Assembly: GCA_008828725.1 (NCBI GenBank)
Contig: MEHQ01004074.1
Coordinates: 426,485-490,484, forward strand
Source of the DNA: Saccharina japonica
Lineage: Eukaryota; Sar; Phaeophyceae; Laminariales; Laminariaceae
Reading direction: 5' to 3'
Length of the DNA stretch: 64,000 nt
Shown: in pieces, positions 1 to 11,600 of the stretch
Position numbering within the stretch: position 1 is the first letter of the stretch
Layout: the number at the start of each line of letters is the position of its first letter
Notes under the pieces: generated by a model
Told to the model about the DNA's origin: nothing
The model's input: the letters and a program-made list of their open reading frames with translations, nothing else
Databases searched by the model: none
Made by a program: the position numbers and the translations under genes

Positions 1-2
1 AT

Positions 3-221
3 GCGTTACACTCCCTGAGGATTGGGGGCGCCACGCACCTGTCGGCAGGGGGCGCTGATCCCGAGGTGTTGAAGCGCGAGGGCCGATGGGCGTCGGGGGC
101 GTAGGAGGGGTACGTACGAAATCAGGGGAGAGATGCGCAGTGGGTGTCCGGCGTGATGGCAGATAGAAGTGAAGGTTGCCAGAAGCAGCCGGGGCAAGGG
201 ACCAAATGGGGTGAAGTATGA
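3..221 (+). pseudogene. Tyrosine recombinase C-terminal fragment (DIRS/Crypton-type)
   Basis: Reading from base 3, the translation contains HSLRIGGATHL, then GADPEVLKREGRW, an in-frame TAG at 102-104, EGYVRNQG and a stop at 219-221. HSLR matches the HxxR box of tyrosine recombinases. The following Gly-Arg-Trp and Tyr-Val-Arg region is where these enzymes carry the His/Trp and nucleophilic Tyr. The open frame runs off the left edge, so only the C-terminal end is visible. The TAG inside an otherwise conserved stretch suggests a decayed copy. In eukaryotes such domains are typical of DIRS-like retrotransposons and Cryptons; which one applies cannot be told from this fragment. Confidence 0.8.
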
Positions 222-905
222 ACGTTACCGAAGGTTGAGGGGGGGTCAGAGAGGAAATAAGAGCATACGTACACCAAGTCAACTACCGTCGTGAGTGGGA
301 GGCCGGCGAATATGGAGTTTTACGCCGGGTGGAGTGGTAGCTGACTTGCGTGTGTACGGATGCTGGAACGGGGCTGTTTGGAGGTCAGCCCCGGGGTTTT
401 CCCTGGCCCCCCCTCTTCGAGCGAGGGGTGGCAAATCATTAATTGACACAATTCGAAAGCAAAGTACAAAGTACGAGTTGTGCAACATATACCAGTACAT
501 AATACTGTGGTATAATATATAAATGGCGTGGAACTGGATATGCTCCTGGGACCCGGGCACACGGGCAGAGTTATTAGACCAACACTTACGGTGGTCCATA
601 GTAAATAGGACCTACGGTGCAGACAAAAACCTAGGTATTTACGTATTTTTACTAACAACATTTGGTCCTATTTACTTTGGTCCCCCGCAATATTACGATT
701 TTGTTTTAGACCTTATTTCTGGCAACTACTTTTCTATCAATAGTTCTGAGGTCCCAGAAATATGTGGAAGATAAACAAGGGACGCCTATTAACATTTCGG
801 CTTCTGATTTTTTTTTTTGGTTTTGTGTTGTATTGGCCCACATGAAGCAAACACCCGACGGCATCCCAGTACGGGAGGATTGTCGCCAGCGACGTCGAAT
901 GGCTA

Positions 906-952
<47 letters not shown>

Positions 953-1036
953 ACTGCTGAGTTGCTGTTGTTGTTATTGTTGCTGCTACTACTATTCTAC
1001 TATTGCTGATGTTGCTGCCGCCGCCGCCGCTGCTGC

Positions 1037-1068
<32 letters not shown>

Positions 1069-1619
1069 CTACCACTGTTGCTGCTGTCGCTTCGATGCGA
1101 GGGAGAAGACATCCTCCTACACGAGGGCCGTAAGCCGTTTATCCAGCTCACCGTACTGTAGGCCTTAGGTATAGGTCACCGTAGGCCGTAGGTGCAGCTG
1201 GCCGTGGGTGACTGATATGGGATACCGGGTAGATGGGCTGCACTCTAAACTCAAGTAACTCTCAGTTCCTGGAGGTGTGCCCAGTTCTGAGAGGATTCGC
1301 CTATTTCTGGCCTCTGTAGGAACTGAGACAACAAAAAACGCTATTTTCTGGCCCATACTAGATGATTCTGATCTCTGGGCTTCGGAGATCGCTGAAAACT
1401 ACAGAAATAGGGACTCGAAAATTTCAAAAATTCGCATAATAGGTGGTCTTGAGGGTTTACTTTGGTTTCTATAATACAAAATTGATGCAAATACGTCAGC
1501 TGTGAGTACCACCGATTGAGTGGTTGGTTTGTTTTCGTACCCACCTGTACATTCACCACTGTTGCTGTGCCTTTTCGTGACCACGGATTATATATATATT
1601 AGTATAGATTACATTAGTA
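222..1619. other. Gene-free stretch with CTG-rich microsatellites
   Basis: No supported gene. A nearly pure CTG/GCT run lies at about 908-957, and a second interrupted CTG/CCG-rich tract at about 1010-1085. Short open frames here are poly-Ala, poly-Leu or poly-Ser readings of these repeats and are not credible proteins. Confidence 0.7.
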
Positions 1620-1812
1620 CAGCAGTAGTGGTCCCTCTATAGTGCCGGTTGGGTAGTGCCGGCTGCCCGCTATAGTGCCTGTGGAGTCGCTTGGCACAGA
1701 TGGGATTAACCAGTGTGGCAGCGTGCGGAGTAGTGCCGGTTGTCGTCACAGCAGTGCTGGTATTGTTGGCTGGCTGGCGCATACCGGCACTATATAGGGA
1801 CCACTTCTGCTG
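1620..1812. mobile_element. MITE with about 32-bp terminal inverted repeats
   Basis: The left end (1620-1651) and the reverse complement of the right end (1781-1812) match over about 32 bases with few differences, sharing GTGGTCCCT and TATAGTGCCGGT. The interior has further TAGTGCCGG copies and no coding potential. This is the form of a short non-autonomous DNA transposon. Confidence 0.7.
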
Positions 1813-2486
1813 CATGACAATCAGCTAATAATGTGAGATCATGGACAAGCACGAAGAAAATGCTGCAGTTTGCTGCACAAACAACAGCAGTACTATACAT
1901 CATATGATCAGAAACAGCACCAGACTATGATTCGCATACGTAGAGGTCTCCTCGTGTAATACGCCCAAGTGTTTGAAGTGCCAGACACCACAACTGTTCT
2001 TGTTTTTGTCTTCGTTGTTGTTGTTGTCGTTGTTCTCGCATCAAATCTTTTGGGACATCATGGGGGACAGTTGGCGACCAAAAAACTGACGATTCATCAT
2101 CGCATCGGCCTCTTCTTGGTTGAGGCACGATGCCTTTGGTGTACTCGTACGGTCTCTTAACGGTGTCCAAGGAGGTCATCGCGCTACACGGGCGCAGACA
2201 GCATCATCCTACTCGTACGACGCATGCGTCCTACGATAGAGGTCCCAGTGACACTTTTTGGCTGATTTTGTTTCTGAATGGTCGGGCTCCTTAACCCATT
2301 CAGAACTGAAAAAATGTATCCCACACTAATTCCAAGTATTTTTTCCCCAAAAACGGGGGACCAGTTCTTAAGGGGTTATAAACTAAACTCGTCGGATTTC
2401 CATTCTTGTGTTGCAAAATTGGTCATTGTATACTTAGGTCATCGGATGGTTCATCGGGTAGCATTTTGTTTCGCCTCCAGAATAAG

Positions 2487-2650
2487 TTTTTTTACTTACT
2501 ATTAGTATAGAGCTCCTCACGTGACCACCCTCAGAAGGCAAAACCTTATTCACATGGTGCCCCTCTACCGTAGCCTGCATGCAGGTGCACCATGTTTTTT
2601 TCTGAGGGAGGTGGTCACTTGAGGAGCTCTATACTAATACTAAGTAAAAA
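2487..2650. mobile_element. Nested MITE (AGTATAGAGCTCCTCA ends)
   Basis: The ends form an inverted repeat of about 35 bases: TATTAGTATAGAGCTCCTCA on the left is mirrored at 2618-2645 on the right, and the match extends into CCACC...CTCAGA. The centre holds a GCATGC palindrome. It lies inside the larger TIR element at 2226-3846. Confidence 0.7.
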
Positions 2651-2709
2651 ACTGTTGTTGGGAGGGAAACAAAAGTGCTATTCGTTGAACAATACCATAT
2701 ATAGCCTAA

Positions 2710-2919
2710 GGGCCCGTATTAACGAGTATAAAATAAATTCAATTTGGAAAAATAAAAATAAAAATTCGCTTTTCATTGGTCAACACACGCACCAGCACCA
2801 ATTTTTATGCCCCAAGATCCTAATCTTTGGTGCTGGTGCGTGTGTTGACCAATGAAAAGCGGATTTGATAAATTTTTTCCAAATTGAATTTATTTTATAT
2901 TCTTCGTTATAAAGGGCCC
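2710..2919. mobile_element. Harbinger-like MITE, copy 1, TAA target duplication
   Basis: A 210-bp palindromic element begins GGGCCCGTATTAACGA and ends with the inverse, flanked by TAA at 2707-2709 and 2920-2922. Long inner arms share CAATTTGG, CGCTTTTCATTGGTCAACA and GGTGCTGGTGCGTGTG. A second copy with the same ends and the same TAA duplication is at 14371-14588. A 3-bp TWA duplication with GGGCC-type ends is typical of PIF/Harbinger (Tourist-like) MITEs. Confidence 0.85.
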
Positions 2920-2931
2920 TAAGGCCGTTTC

Positions 2932-3712
2932 CTATGCGGTTCGATTTTTGAGCTTCAGATTATGGTCTGATCGATTTTTCAGCGACCTTGTTCGAAAATC
3001 GAAACAGCTCTTCCTTATGCGAGAAAACCGGATTTTTTGATCTACGTGCAGATATTTGAGCAAACGGCGAAGACCAACTACTGTTGTGTTGTTGTGGTCT
3101 TGGCGCGCGAAGAGACGCGCCGAGTGCGCTGTACTGGGTGTAGACCCAAGCGTCGAAGCCACGCTGGCTGCCTTCTGGTCTGGCGGCGACGCGCCGAGTG
3201 CGCTCGAGCGACCTGTCTTGGTANTTTGTATTTTGACACAACGAAGCATCAGAGCGTTGACTCTGTGTACTGTATGTACTGCTGCTGCTGCTGCTGTAAA
3301 ATCTACGAGTACGGCGAGGCGCGCGCCGAGTGCGCTTCCCTTCGTCTCTAGGCCCGAGCCCGCGCCAGCCAACTGCAGTTTGGCGACGGAGAGGCCCACC
3401 GATCGTCGGCTGCGCGCCGGGCGCGAAGCAACGTCGCTGTGTCACCATCCAACTCATCGATCGTGCTGCTGCTGCTGCTGCTTGCTTGCTGCGTGGATAA
3501 CATCTTGAATTTAGAGACCATGCCATTTTTCGATTTGAAAATCTGATGACCCAAGTCGTCGGATTTTGGGCCAAATTCCGACGACTTGGGTCATCGGATT
3601 CTCAAATCGAAAAATTTCCGGTCAGATTTCGCATAATCGGACTGCATAGGACGGTGCTTTCGTTTTTGAGATCGAAAAATACAAATCTGAAGCTCGAAAT
3701 CGAACCGCATAG
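2932..3712. mobile_element. 781-bp TIR element with central hairpin
   Basis: The left end CTATGCGGTTCGATTT is repeated inverted at the right (3684-3712) over about 30 bases. A second, long inverted repeat near the right side (3525-3563 against 3577-3615) would fold into a stem of roughly 39 bp around GATGACCCAAGTCGTC. The interior has three copies of CGCGCCGAGTGCGC (about 3117, 3189 and 3321), short CTG runs and the ambiguous base at 3224. No transposase is visible, so it is a non-autonomous element. Confidence 0.7.
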
Positions 3713-3849
3713 TAACGTTTCTAAGTATTACTGCTATGATCAATTATTGCAACACAAGAATCAAAATTCCGTCGAGTTTGGGTTAAGGAGCCCCGTCAGT
3801 CAGAAAACAAATCAGCCGAAAAGTGATGCCTCTATCGTAGCACGTGTCG

Positions 3850-6800
3850 TTGTGTACACAAAACATTTTTATAAACATAGTTCCAGGAGGGCGTTGCGGT
3901 TTATACTCCAGCCTAGGGGACCATCACGAAACAAGAAAGAAAGGGGGGGGGGGGTGACAGACCCACACCGGCGACCTGGAGATGGGTCTTTGAATCTGCG
4001 TGTCCGATATACGAGGAACATTATAAGATGGAAGCAGTACATACACCTAATAGGGTAGGCAAAGCTCGAACCTGACGTATGTACATATGTATAGTTATGT
4101 TTGCGAAAATTTCGTACTTTTCGCAACTTTTCTCTTCGCCCGTGAGCTTTTCGGCAAGAAAAAAAGTACGCCGACACAGGAAGCCCGTCCGAACACGCTG
4201 GTCGAGGTTTGAGCTCGATCCCAGCACTGTAGCTCGCGTGGCGGGCGCTCAAAGTTTGTTTTCCCGCTGGAGTGGATAAGACGATTCCCCTGATTATCTG
4301 CATGAGGCCTTATTTTGTACGTACGTGCCAGCAAATAGTAATGTTTTGTTGTTTGCCCTTCTTTCACGAGCTGGTCATGAGCATACACAGGAGAGCCCAG
4401 ACAGATCGGTACACCACAGGTAGACAAATAACATGCAGAGAACACAACGTTACAACTCTGCATTAGCACCAGCAAGTAACACCGTGCGTGGGTTACACAC
4501 CCATCGGCGCTGTACTGCTGTGGCTAGCTGTGTTCTATCGGAGCACTGCGGCCCGTAATCCACCATCTACTTCTTTCTGTTGTGCTGATGTGTGTGACTG
4601 ACTCCACCTCACTTCTGGCCTGAAATGTAATGGTCGCTTTGATCAATAGGAGAACCTCAACTCGTTCTCTCATATATTTTCATTGTTTGTGCCTTCTCCC
4701 GAACGCTCACTTCCAGAAATCTACAAGACATGCAGACAAATGCAGCAACACAAACGAGGTCCCAGCCCCGCCTAGAAGCACAAGCAGCAACACGTTGCCT
4801 GTAGCGGGATCCGCCGTTGTACTGCTGTGGCTTATTAGTGGTATGCATATCGAGGCTTGCACCGTCATCAGCAATCGCCACCACTCTCTCTCTCTTTCTT
4901 ATCGCTGTGCTCTGCTGCTGTGCTTGCATGTGTATGTGACGGCCATGTCGTGCATCTGGCGCAAGCCAGCGACAAATAATACTGTACCGGTATTTGGGAA
5001 AATGCATTTTTTGATGTTTAATTATTATTTTCAGGTGCGGGGGTGCAATCTGGGCAAAACAAAAAATAATTACTGCAGATCGCATTTCAATTTTATTATT
5101 TCGTACCAGAAATAGAGTTAATAATTATTTTCGGAGTTGGGTCACACGATATAACCCAGACCCCACATATATAAGACAAACAGCAAACACAAACCAAGTG
5201 GATTTCTTACGTAGTAGGCAGGTGTGGTCGAGAGTTTCAGCCCCTTCTTCGATGCATCCTTTTCTACTTCTTCTGCAAATACTATCCCACCACTACTGCT
5301 GTACGAGCACTGCTGTGTCCCATGTGTCACGTGTGCGTGCGTGTGCGGTGTGTGCTGTGTGTCATAGACCTTCCATACCTTGAGCGCCACAACAATAAAC
5401 TATTGACAAATATGATAAAATGTTTGGCGAGGTCAATAACAAAAATCTCTGAGAACGATCGAGTCAATAGTAGTAATGGTTCCATCATATTTCCGAGTAT
5501 GTTTTATCCCCAAAAATGCAGGTGCAGTTTTTAAAATGATATTTGTACAGCAGTAATACACAGATAATTCATAACGTCGTATTTAAGTAATACCAGTATA
5601 CAATATGATATGCGTAGATTCTCGATTTGTCCTTGCGCCACTCCCCTAGGCACGTCCCGGAGGGGAACCTTGTATGTATTATTGATCTGTATGGTCTAAC
5701 TCATGTTGCCGGGTGGGAGCCGTATAACCTGCATGATCTAGGACATTCCTGGCTTGGATCTGTACTACACAGATCCTACTTCATAGATCCTGGGCAACAT
5801 ATCGTAACGGCAGGTTAGGTTCTAGATTACCTAAGTCGTGACCTGTCCAACGTGTGAATGAGTTATTGCTCGTCGCCTATGATTTAGCCCGTCGCCACAA
5901 GAAAGCAAGATGCTTCCATAACATTTATGCATTTCGAGGACTCAAGCTCAGTAGCCAAGAGATAACTATAATTACGCGTAAAACACAAAGTACGCACTTC
6001 GTGTATAGCAGGTACTGCTGTACAGAGTGAGAGTACCAGCCTCTACAACGAATTCGGGCCACTTGCGTATAAATAGTCTAGGGTTTTTACCAGAGAACGG
6101 GTGTGTTGAGTTCCACATGGCCTAGAATGATTATTTCTCAGGAAACCTCAGCCCAAGTTTGCCGTGGGTCGCTTCGTTATGAGAGGGCCCGTAACCCTCG
6201 TAGTGCATGGTATCACCATTTCGTACACAACATCACGAACACAAACAAACTCGGAGTACTCGTAGCCGTACTCGCGCGGGATCACATTGCCAGTGAGTGA
6301 AACCAGCAGCCGTAAAGCAGAGGTCATACTGGACACTCGTCCGAAATAAAAACCGTTTAGCTCTGCTGTTGTATCGTAGCATCGTTGTGTCGTATATAGC
6401 ATCGTGCATAGCTGTAGTGGTGACAGCAAAATATAATATACCCCTCCGCTCGACTCGGAGAATACTTTCTCTTTTGACACAAGTAAACCACCTTACGTTT
6501 ACAGACCCTTACTTCGTACGAGGGTATCTACAGGTACTGTAGTAGGGTCAGGTACTGGCGCAGTACATACGGCCAGTACAAGTATACTCCCAGTATCCCA
6601 ACATACTTATACTGGCTGAGGACACTAGTATATTGAAGAGTACAGTGAGACGCTTACAAACTTACGTGCGTCTCACAAAGACGCCACCCACTGAGCGGAA
6701 AACCTCACAAATGAGTAAATGAGTAAATGGTAAATGGGAGAGGGAGAGACGGGGACTTAGCGCACGATTGACGAGTTCTTGGTTTCCGCTACGTACGAAC

Positions 6801-7980
6801 TCCGATCCATAATTATTTGCCCCGGCTTGAGATGGGAAATGAAGCGAAAGTCACAAGAGAAGTCACCTCCGGCGAGGCCTCCTCACCAGCCGGGGGGGGG
6901 TAATGGCTCGCGGGTTCACCAGTATACTGAGGGAATCCAGTATACTGGCGGCTGCTTCTGATGTGAATGGTGTAGTACTGGCCGCGCCAGCCAGTACCCC
7001 AGCCCTACGACGTATTAGTACTGCTTTTGCAGAAGTGAATTGTGACACAATTGATATTGTCACACTACACCCTACGCAGAGAAGCGACTACCGCCGTATG
7101 CATGTATGATATGATGTATCATATCTACGAGTATGTATGATAGGAATACATATTGCTACTTCGTACGCGTACGTACTGCGCTGATGTACTCCAAGATATC
7201 AGATCTCACATATCCATTATCCATGCATTTCAGGCAGGTACGACTCGTTTACAGGAGCAGTACGTATACGATACCTGGTACGTGCGGGAGGCTTCTACTA
7301 TTAATATGATTAAATAATACATTAATGCTGCTGTATGTTGAGGTTTGAAGCGCCTTCCGAAGTTCGTTCTGCGTATCACTACTAAATGTTAATATACTGC
7401 TACCTTACTCGTAGATGCCATTGCTGCTCGTGTCATATATACCTGCTGGTCTGCTGGTGCTCTACTGCTCTGTCTAGCAGCAGCAGCACCTGGCACGTAT
7501 ATACATGCGTACGTGCCCACAGACGTACCTGTGGTAATCTTGTGTACCAGTTCGTAGTACCAGTAGTACCGCTTTACCAGGTCTCATATTCAAGACGTCT
7601 GCATCTGCATTGTGAGCAAAGTACGTGTGTGCTGTGAGCTGTGAGCATAAACTATGGATGGTACCGGTACAGGAGTACCATGCCAGGTATGAACCAGGCT
7701 CTTGGTATTTCATTTATAATACCTGGTATGCCATAAATGGAGAAGAAGTGGGTCAGCAGTCAGCAGTCAGCAGTCGCACGGCACCACTGCTGCACTACGA
7801 GGCACAGATAATGTTGTACGCCCTGTGAACACGTGGGGCAACGGAGGCAGGATACGTACGTACATAACCCTCACCCAAACTAAACGACTACGAACCTGGT
7901 ATGACAGCATCGGATGACTCACCGCGCCGCAGGCATCAATCACCGCACGTAACCCTCCGAGCCTCGTACCCTAGGCACTC
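3850..7980. other. No supported gene, 3.85-7.98 kb
   Basis: This stretch contains scattered short open frames on both strands with no recognisable domain or paired splice signals. It includes a poly-G run at about 3945, one copy of the GATCTGTATGG dispersed repeat near 5672-5850, and many copies of short palindromic words such as ACCAGGTAC and CAGCAGTA. The frame at 6903-7109 reads somewhat like protein but has no support. Confidence 0.5.
5672..5850 (+). repeat. Dispersed GATCTGTATGGTCTA repeat, copy 1
   Basis: This copy shares a block (GATCTGTATGGTCTA, GGGTGGGAGCCGTATA, CTGCATGATCTAGGACA, then CGGCAGGTTAGG and a GATCTAG/CTGTCCAACGTG tail) with copies at about 32995-33260, 55803-56040 (inverted) and 59515-59785. 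There is no coding potential, and three of the four copies sit inside introns of identified genes. Confidence 0.8.
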
Positions 7981-7993
7981 ACGCACTCCTCAC

Positions 7994-8099
7994 CTGAGAC
8001 GTTAATCTCTTGACCACCACCGCATCATCCACAGGCATCGCGTACTCCGGTCGCACGAGAGGGGGCATCTTCGTTGACGAAGACCCAACAGGTCTTTGG

Positions 8100-8150
<51 letters not shown>

Positions 8151-8422
8151 TGCGACCCATCATTGAATGCGGAGGATTTCGGAGCCTCCACTCTCACACT
8201 CCACCCGAAATTGCTGTCCCCGCGTGCTCTCACGCCCCGCTCTAACACAGCAGCAGCGGCGGCAGCAGCGGCAGCGGCGGCAGTAGCAGCAACAGCAGCA
8301 GTGTCCCCACCGCTTGCAAGTCCTTCGGACGTGCAGCCAGAAGGAGGACAGGCCTCAGGGCCGAAGGTGGCACAAGGCGCACCGTGATGGATGTCGCTGC
8401 TTGCCATGACGATCCCCTGCAA
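7994..8422 (-). CDS. Possible first exon of a divergent hypothetical protein
   Basis: A - strand open frame of 143 codons starts at ATG 8422 and ends at a good donor, CAG|GTGAGG (exon edge 7994). The product is Ala-rich: two poly-Ala runs encoded by interrupted GCN/GCA tracts separate blocks of mixed sequence, the last being PPLVRPEYAMPVDDAVVV. No domain is recognised and the downstream exons were not found. It is head-to-head with the PDAP1-type gene, 276 bp apart, so the two may share a promoter region. The opposite strand is also open here (8010-8387), so strand choice rests on the start and donor. Unsure. Confidence 0.4.
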
Positions 8423-8698
8423 CCAGCTCAGTGAATGTCCACCAGAACAGGGCAGACCCTCTGGCTCGTTTCTATCCTTGTCACGCTAAAGTGTTGAGAG
8501 TATCAGACGAAGTACGCTGCTTGTGCCAGAAGGGTCGGTCGTTTTCGACGCTGGAGTTCGTGAAGAAATCGAAGGCGTTGTGCATGTTCTCACTGAAAAA
8601 AGACAGGATACCATCGATTCGTGTGCGAAGTGCAACCCAGAACATCCGCGCACAAGTACAGCAATAACGTTCGAAGCCAGAAGAACAAGGGATAAGCT

Positions 8699-11600
8699 AT
8701 GGGCCGTGGAAGGGGAAAGGGAAAGCGCGGCGGCCGAGGCGGCGGGGGAAGGCAACAATTCGTGTCCTCCCTCGAAGAGTTAGAGTCGCGCAATGACAGG
8801 GACGAGGCATTTGCCGCTCGTCGAAAGGCCGAGCGAGAAGGCGATGAATCAGGAGAAGATGGAGAAGGCAAGAAGGAAGGCTCTGATGGGGACGAGAGCG
8901 AGGGAGCAAGCGAGGAGGAAGAAGGGGGCGAGGGGGTGCAGCAAGGAGGAGCAGCGGCGGCGGCAGCAGCATCGGCAGGAAGAGTGGAGCCTGGTGGGGC
9001 GGAGGCGGTAATGCAGAAGCCCAAAGCGAAAAAGGGGGTGGCTTCGTTGATTGAGGTAGCAAACCCTAACGCAAAGGTCAACGCTGGCAGGATGATGAAG
9101 GCGAAGGTCAGTCGGATTGGCGCTGGACAGGACTACGATTCATAGTGTGCAATCAGGTGCAATCGCTCCTCCAGCACAGGCTCGTGTGTTTCTCGTGAGT
9201 TGGTGGCTGCTGCCCGTTCCTACTCGGCCAGGCGGAACCCGCGCCGTAAAAACATACATCCAAGTTTCTCTCCGACGTGTAGACGAGTAGGGCGTGTCCG
9301 TGGGCAACAATGAATGGCTCTTTACATTCTAGACTAAACTACTGGTATATGTTTACCTAAAAGTAGTCGTAGGCACATCATCCCAAGTCAAGGCAAAGTT
9401 GCTGTCTGTCACGGCTGACGGGGTAAAAGTGCTGTCCCCTGTTTGACGAGGATCGTTCGATAGATCTGCCATATTACAAGATACCGCGGCACCAGGTACC
9501 GGTGCTACTGCTGGCTGCTGGCCCTTATATATACGTACCGGCATGCTATACCTGGTACATAAATACCTGTGTTGCTCTGTGTGGTACTCGTCTACGAGGT
9601 GCCAGGTATGATATAAACGTATGATACAGCAGCAGACACCAACAGTATCGTTCCCGACTTCAACTGAAAGAGATTGCTCGGTTGCGTTCAACACTCTCAA
9701 CACTCGACCAACCCTCCGTGCGCGGTAGCGCGGTAACACTCAACTGATCAACACTCAAAACTCAACTCAACTCGAAATTGCTCACACTCAACACTCAACA
9801 CACTCAACTCAATCCCAAACGCGAACGCAAAGTCAAGTTGAGGTTCACCGGTACAGAACAGCTTATCTTCTTATCATGCGATGATTTATGATATCGTGAT
9901 ATTTCGATAATCGAAGTATACGAACAAGAGGGTGCACCTATGAAAGTCTATAGCTTCTGTGGCGGCAGTACTGCTGTATCATATCATACCTTCGTGTCCC
10001 ACCACCGCCAGTACCGCCGTACTGGTATGTATCATATCGTGTCCTGCTGTATCGTTTAAGAGCCTACCGGTCGCCCCGGTGGTCTAACTGGTAGCCACGA
10101 AGCCTGTAGGGCCGGATGTCGAGGGTTCGATTCTCCCCATGGAGGTTTTTATTCTCAAATGACACCGACTGTCGAGAGCGCATATTATAGCGTGGGTAAG
10201 CAAAATTCGACGAAAGTTGACGAGGGAAGAAAGTGCTGAAATCTTCTCGCGATAAAAACCAAGGCAAGAACCGTAGTGGGGGAGGAGGGAGAGGAGCCTA
10301 CTTTGTGACCCCGGAACTGAGTTACGACTACAGTAAGGAGGGAGAAAAGACGGAAGTGCGAAGATAATGAATGGGATGGAAACAAAAAAAAAAAAAACGA
10401 CAACTTGTGAAAATGAGTACTGTACGACTTACGTTGTAGTTGTTCTCACAGCAGTAACTCATCGCCACAGTCTGTGTTCACAGGATAGGTGCTACTGCTG
10501 TAGTAGCTCTGTATTATACAGCAGTGGAATGCTGTCGATTTACGTACCAGGTATCAACTACTACCCGTACATCATACGAAATATTTTATAGTGGGTTTTA
10601 CCCCAAAACAGGTACTTCTACCTGGTCCATTATGGCCCAAAAACAGCAGGCATACCTGGTCAATTATGGGCCAAAAACAGGTATATCTGGTCCATTACGG
10701 GCCGAAAAAAGTATACCTGCTCCATCATGAGCCCAAAACAGGTACACACTAGAATCAAGTAAAAAACACACGCCATGGAGCCCTGCGATTGGCCAGCCTC
10801 ACATCGTGTACCTTTTTTTTGGCTTAAAACGGGTACACCTGGATTTGTCTACTTCATGTTTATCGAGCTTTCAACATATTTTGCCTGATTTTGATTTTGA
10901 GCCAATCAGAGTCCATACACTAATTAGGTGTTGCTCTGTTGCGCTGGCGCAACATTTGGTCAAAATAACCGTTTTGCGCAACAGTCGCCGCGAGGCCGGT
11001 TGCGCGCAGCGCAACACGCGTTTTTGGGCGCGCAACATTTTTCGCCGCAGGCGGAAATTTTTGTTGCGGGTTTATATCTCGCCGGAGGCGAGATTCTTTT
11101 TTGGGGCCTTTTTTTCTTAATAATTAGCCGTAATTGAACATCTTTTAGGCCCCTTGTCCTATTCGCCATACGAAAAAAAAAATAGGCACTTTTTGCTATT
11201 CGCCGTAGGCTCTTGTTCTTTTTGAGGCACATTTTTCTAATCGCCGTAGCCAAAAATAAATTTAAAGGCTTTTTACTTTGTTTTGAGGCGTATATTCGCG
11301 CATAGATCGCATTTTTTTCGCCCCCGGCGGCCCTCCTCGGGCCCTGCAGGGGGCTTGCGCGCCTGCGGCGCGCAACACGCGCCGCAGGCGTGTTGGGCTT
11401 GCGCGCAACAGACGCCGAACTGCTGTCCCCTCTATACCCCCCCCTACAAGAACGCCACCGCCTTCGCCTTCGCGCGTTTTTTTGTGGTGAGTGTCCCACC
11501 CTCGCCACATCACCAGACCACGACCCACCACATCGACATAAACAATATTAAAAGATGTCTCGCCCATTTCGGAGGACACCCTGGGCAATAATGCCCTCGC

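Larger units (their letters stand above)
2226..3846. mobile_element. Outer TIR element interrupted by three nested elements
   Basis: Bases 2228-2296 and the reverse complement of 3781-3844 form long imperfect terminal inverted repeats (shared CTACGATAGAGG, GGCTGATTT and GGCTCCTTAACC). A related element without the insertions lies at 40881-41110. The extra sequence between the TIRs is accounted for by three separate inverted-repeat elements at 2487-2650, 2710-2919 and 2932-3712, so this is an old element used as a landing site. No transposase frame is visible. Confidence 0.7.

Noticed and set aside
3056..3508. 150-codon + frame and 204-codon - frame
   Set aside because: They lie inside a non-autonomous TIR element and owe their length to GC-rich GCGCCGAG repeats and CTG runs; one crosses the ambiguous base.
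8010..8387. 125-codon + frame with poly-Ala
   Set aside because: It is opposite the - strand candidate that has an ATG and a consensus donor; the + frame lacks a good donor. Kept only as an alternative.
10069..10145. Functional tRNA gene
   Set aside because: A- and B-box-like words are present, but the same head recurs fused to one body and an A-tail at other loci, and the acceptor stem does not close; it is a SINE head.
10960..11508. 182-codon Arg/Lys/Ala-rich - frame
   Set aside because: It covers a dispersed repeat with GTTGCGC palindromes shared with 48 kb; composition follows the repeat.
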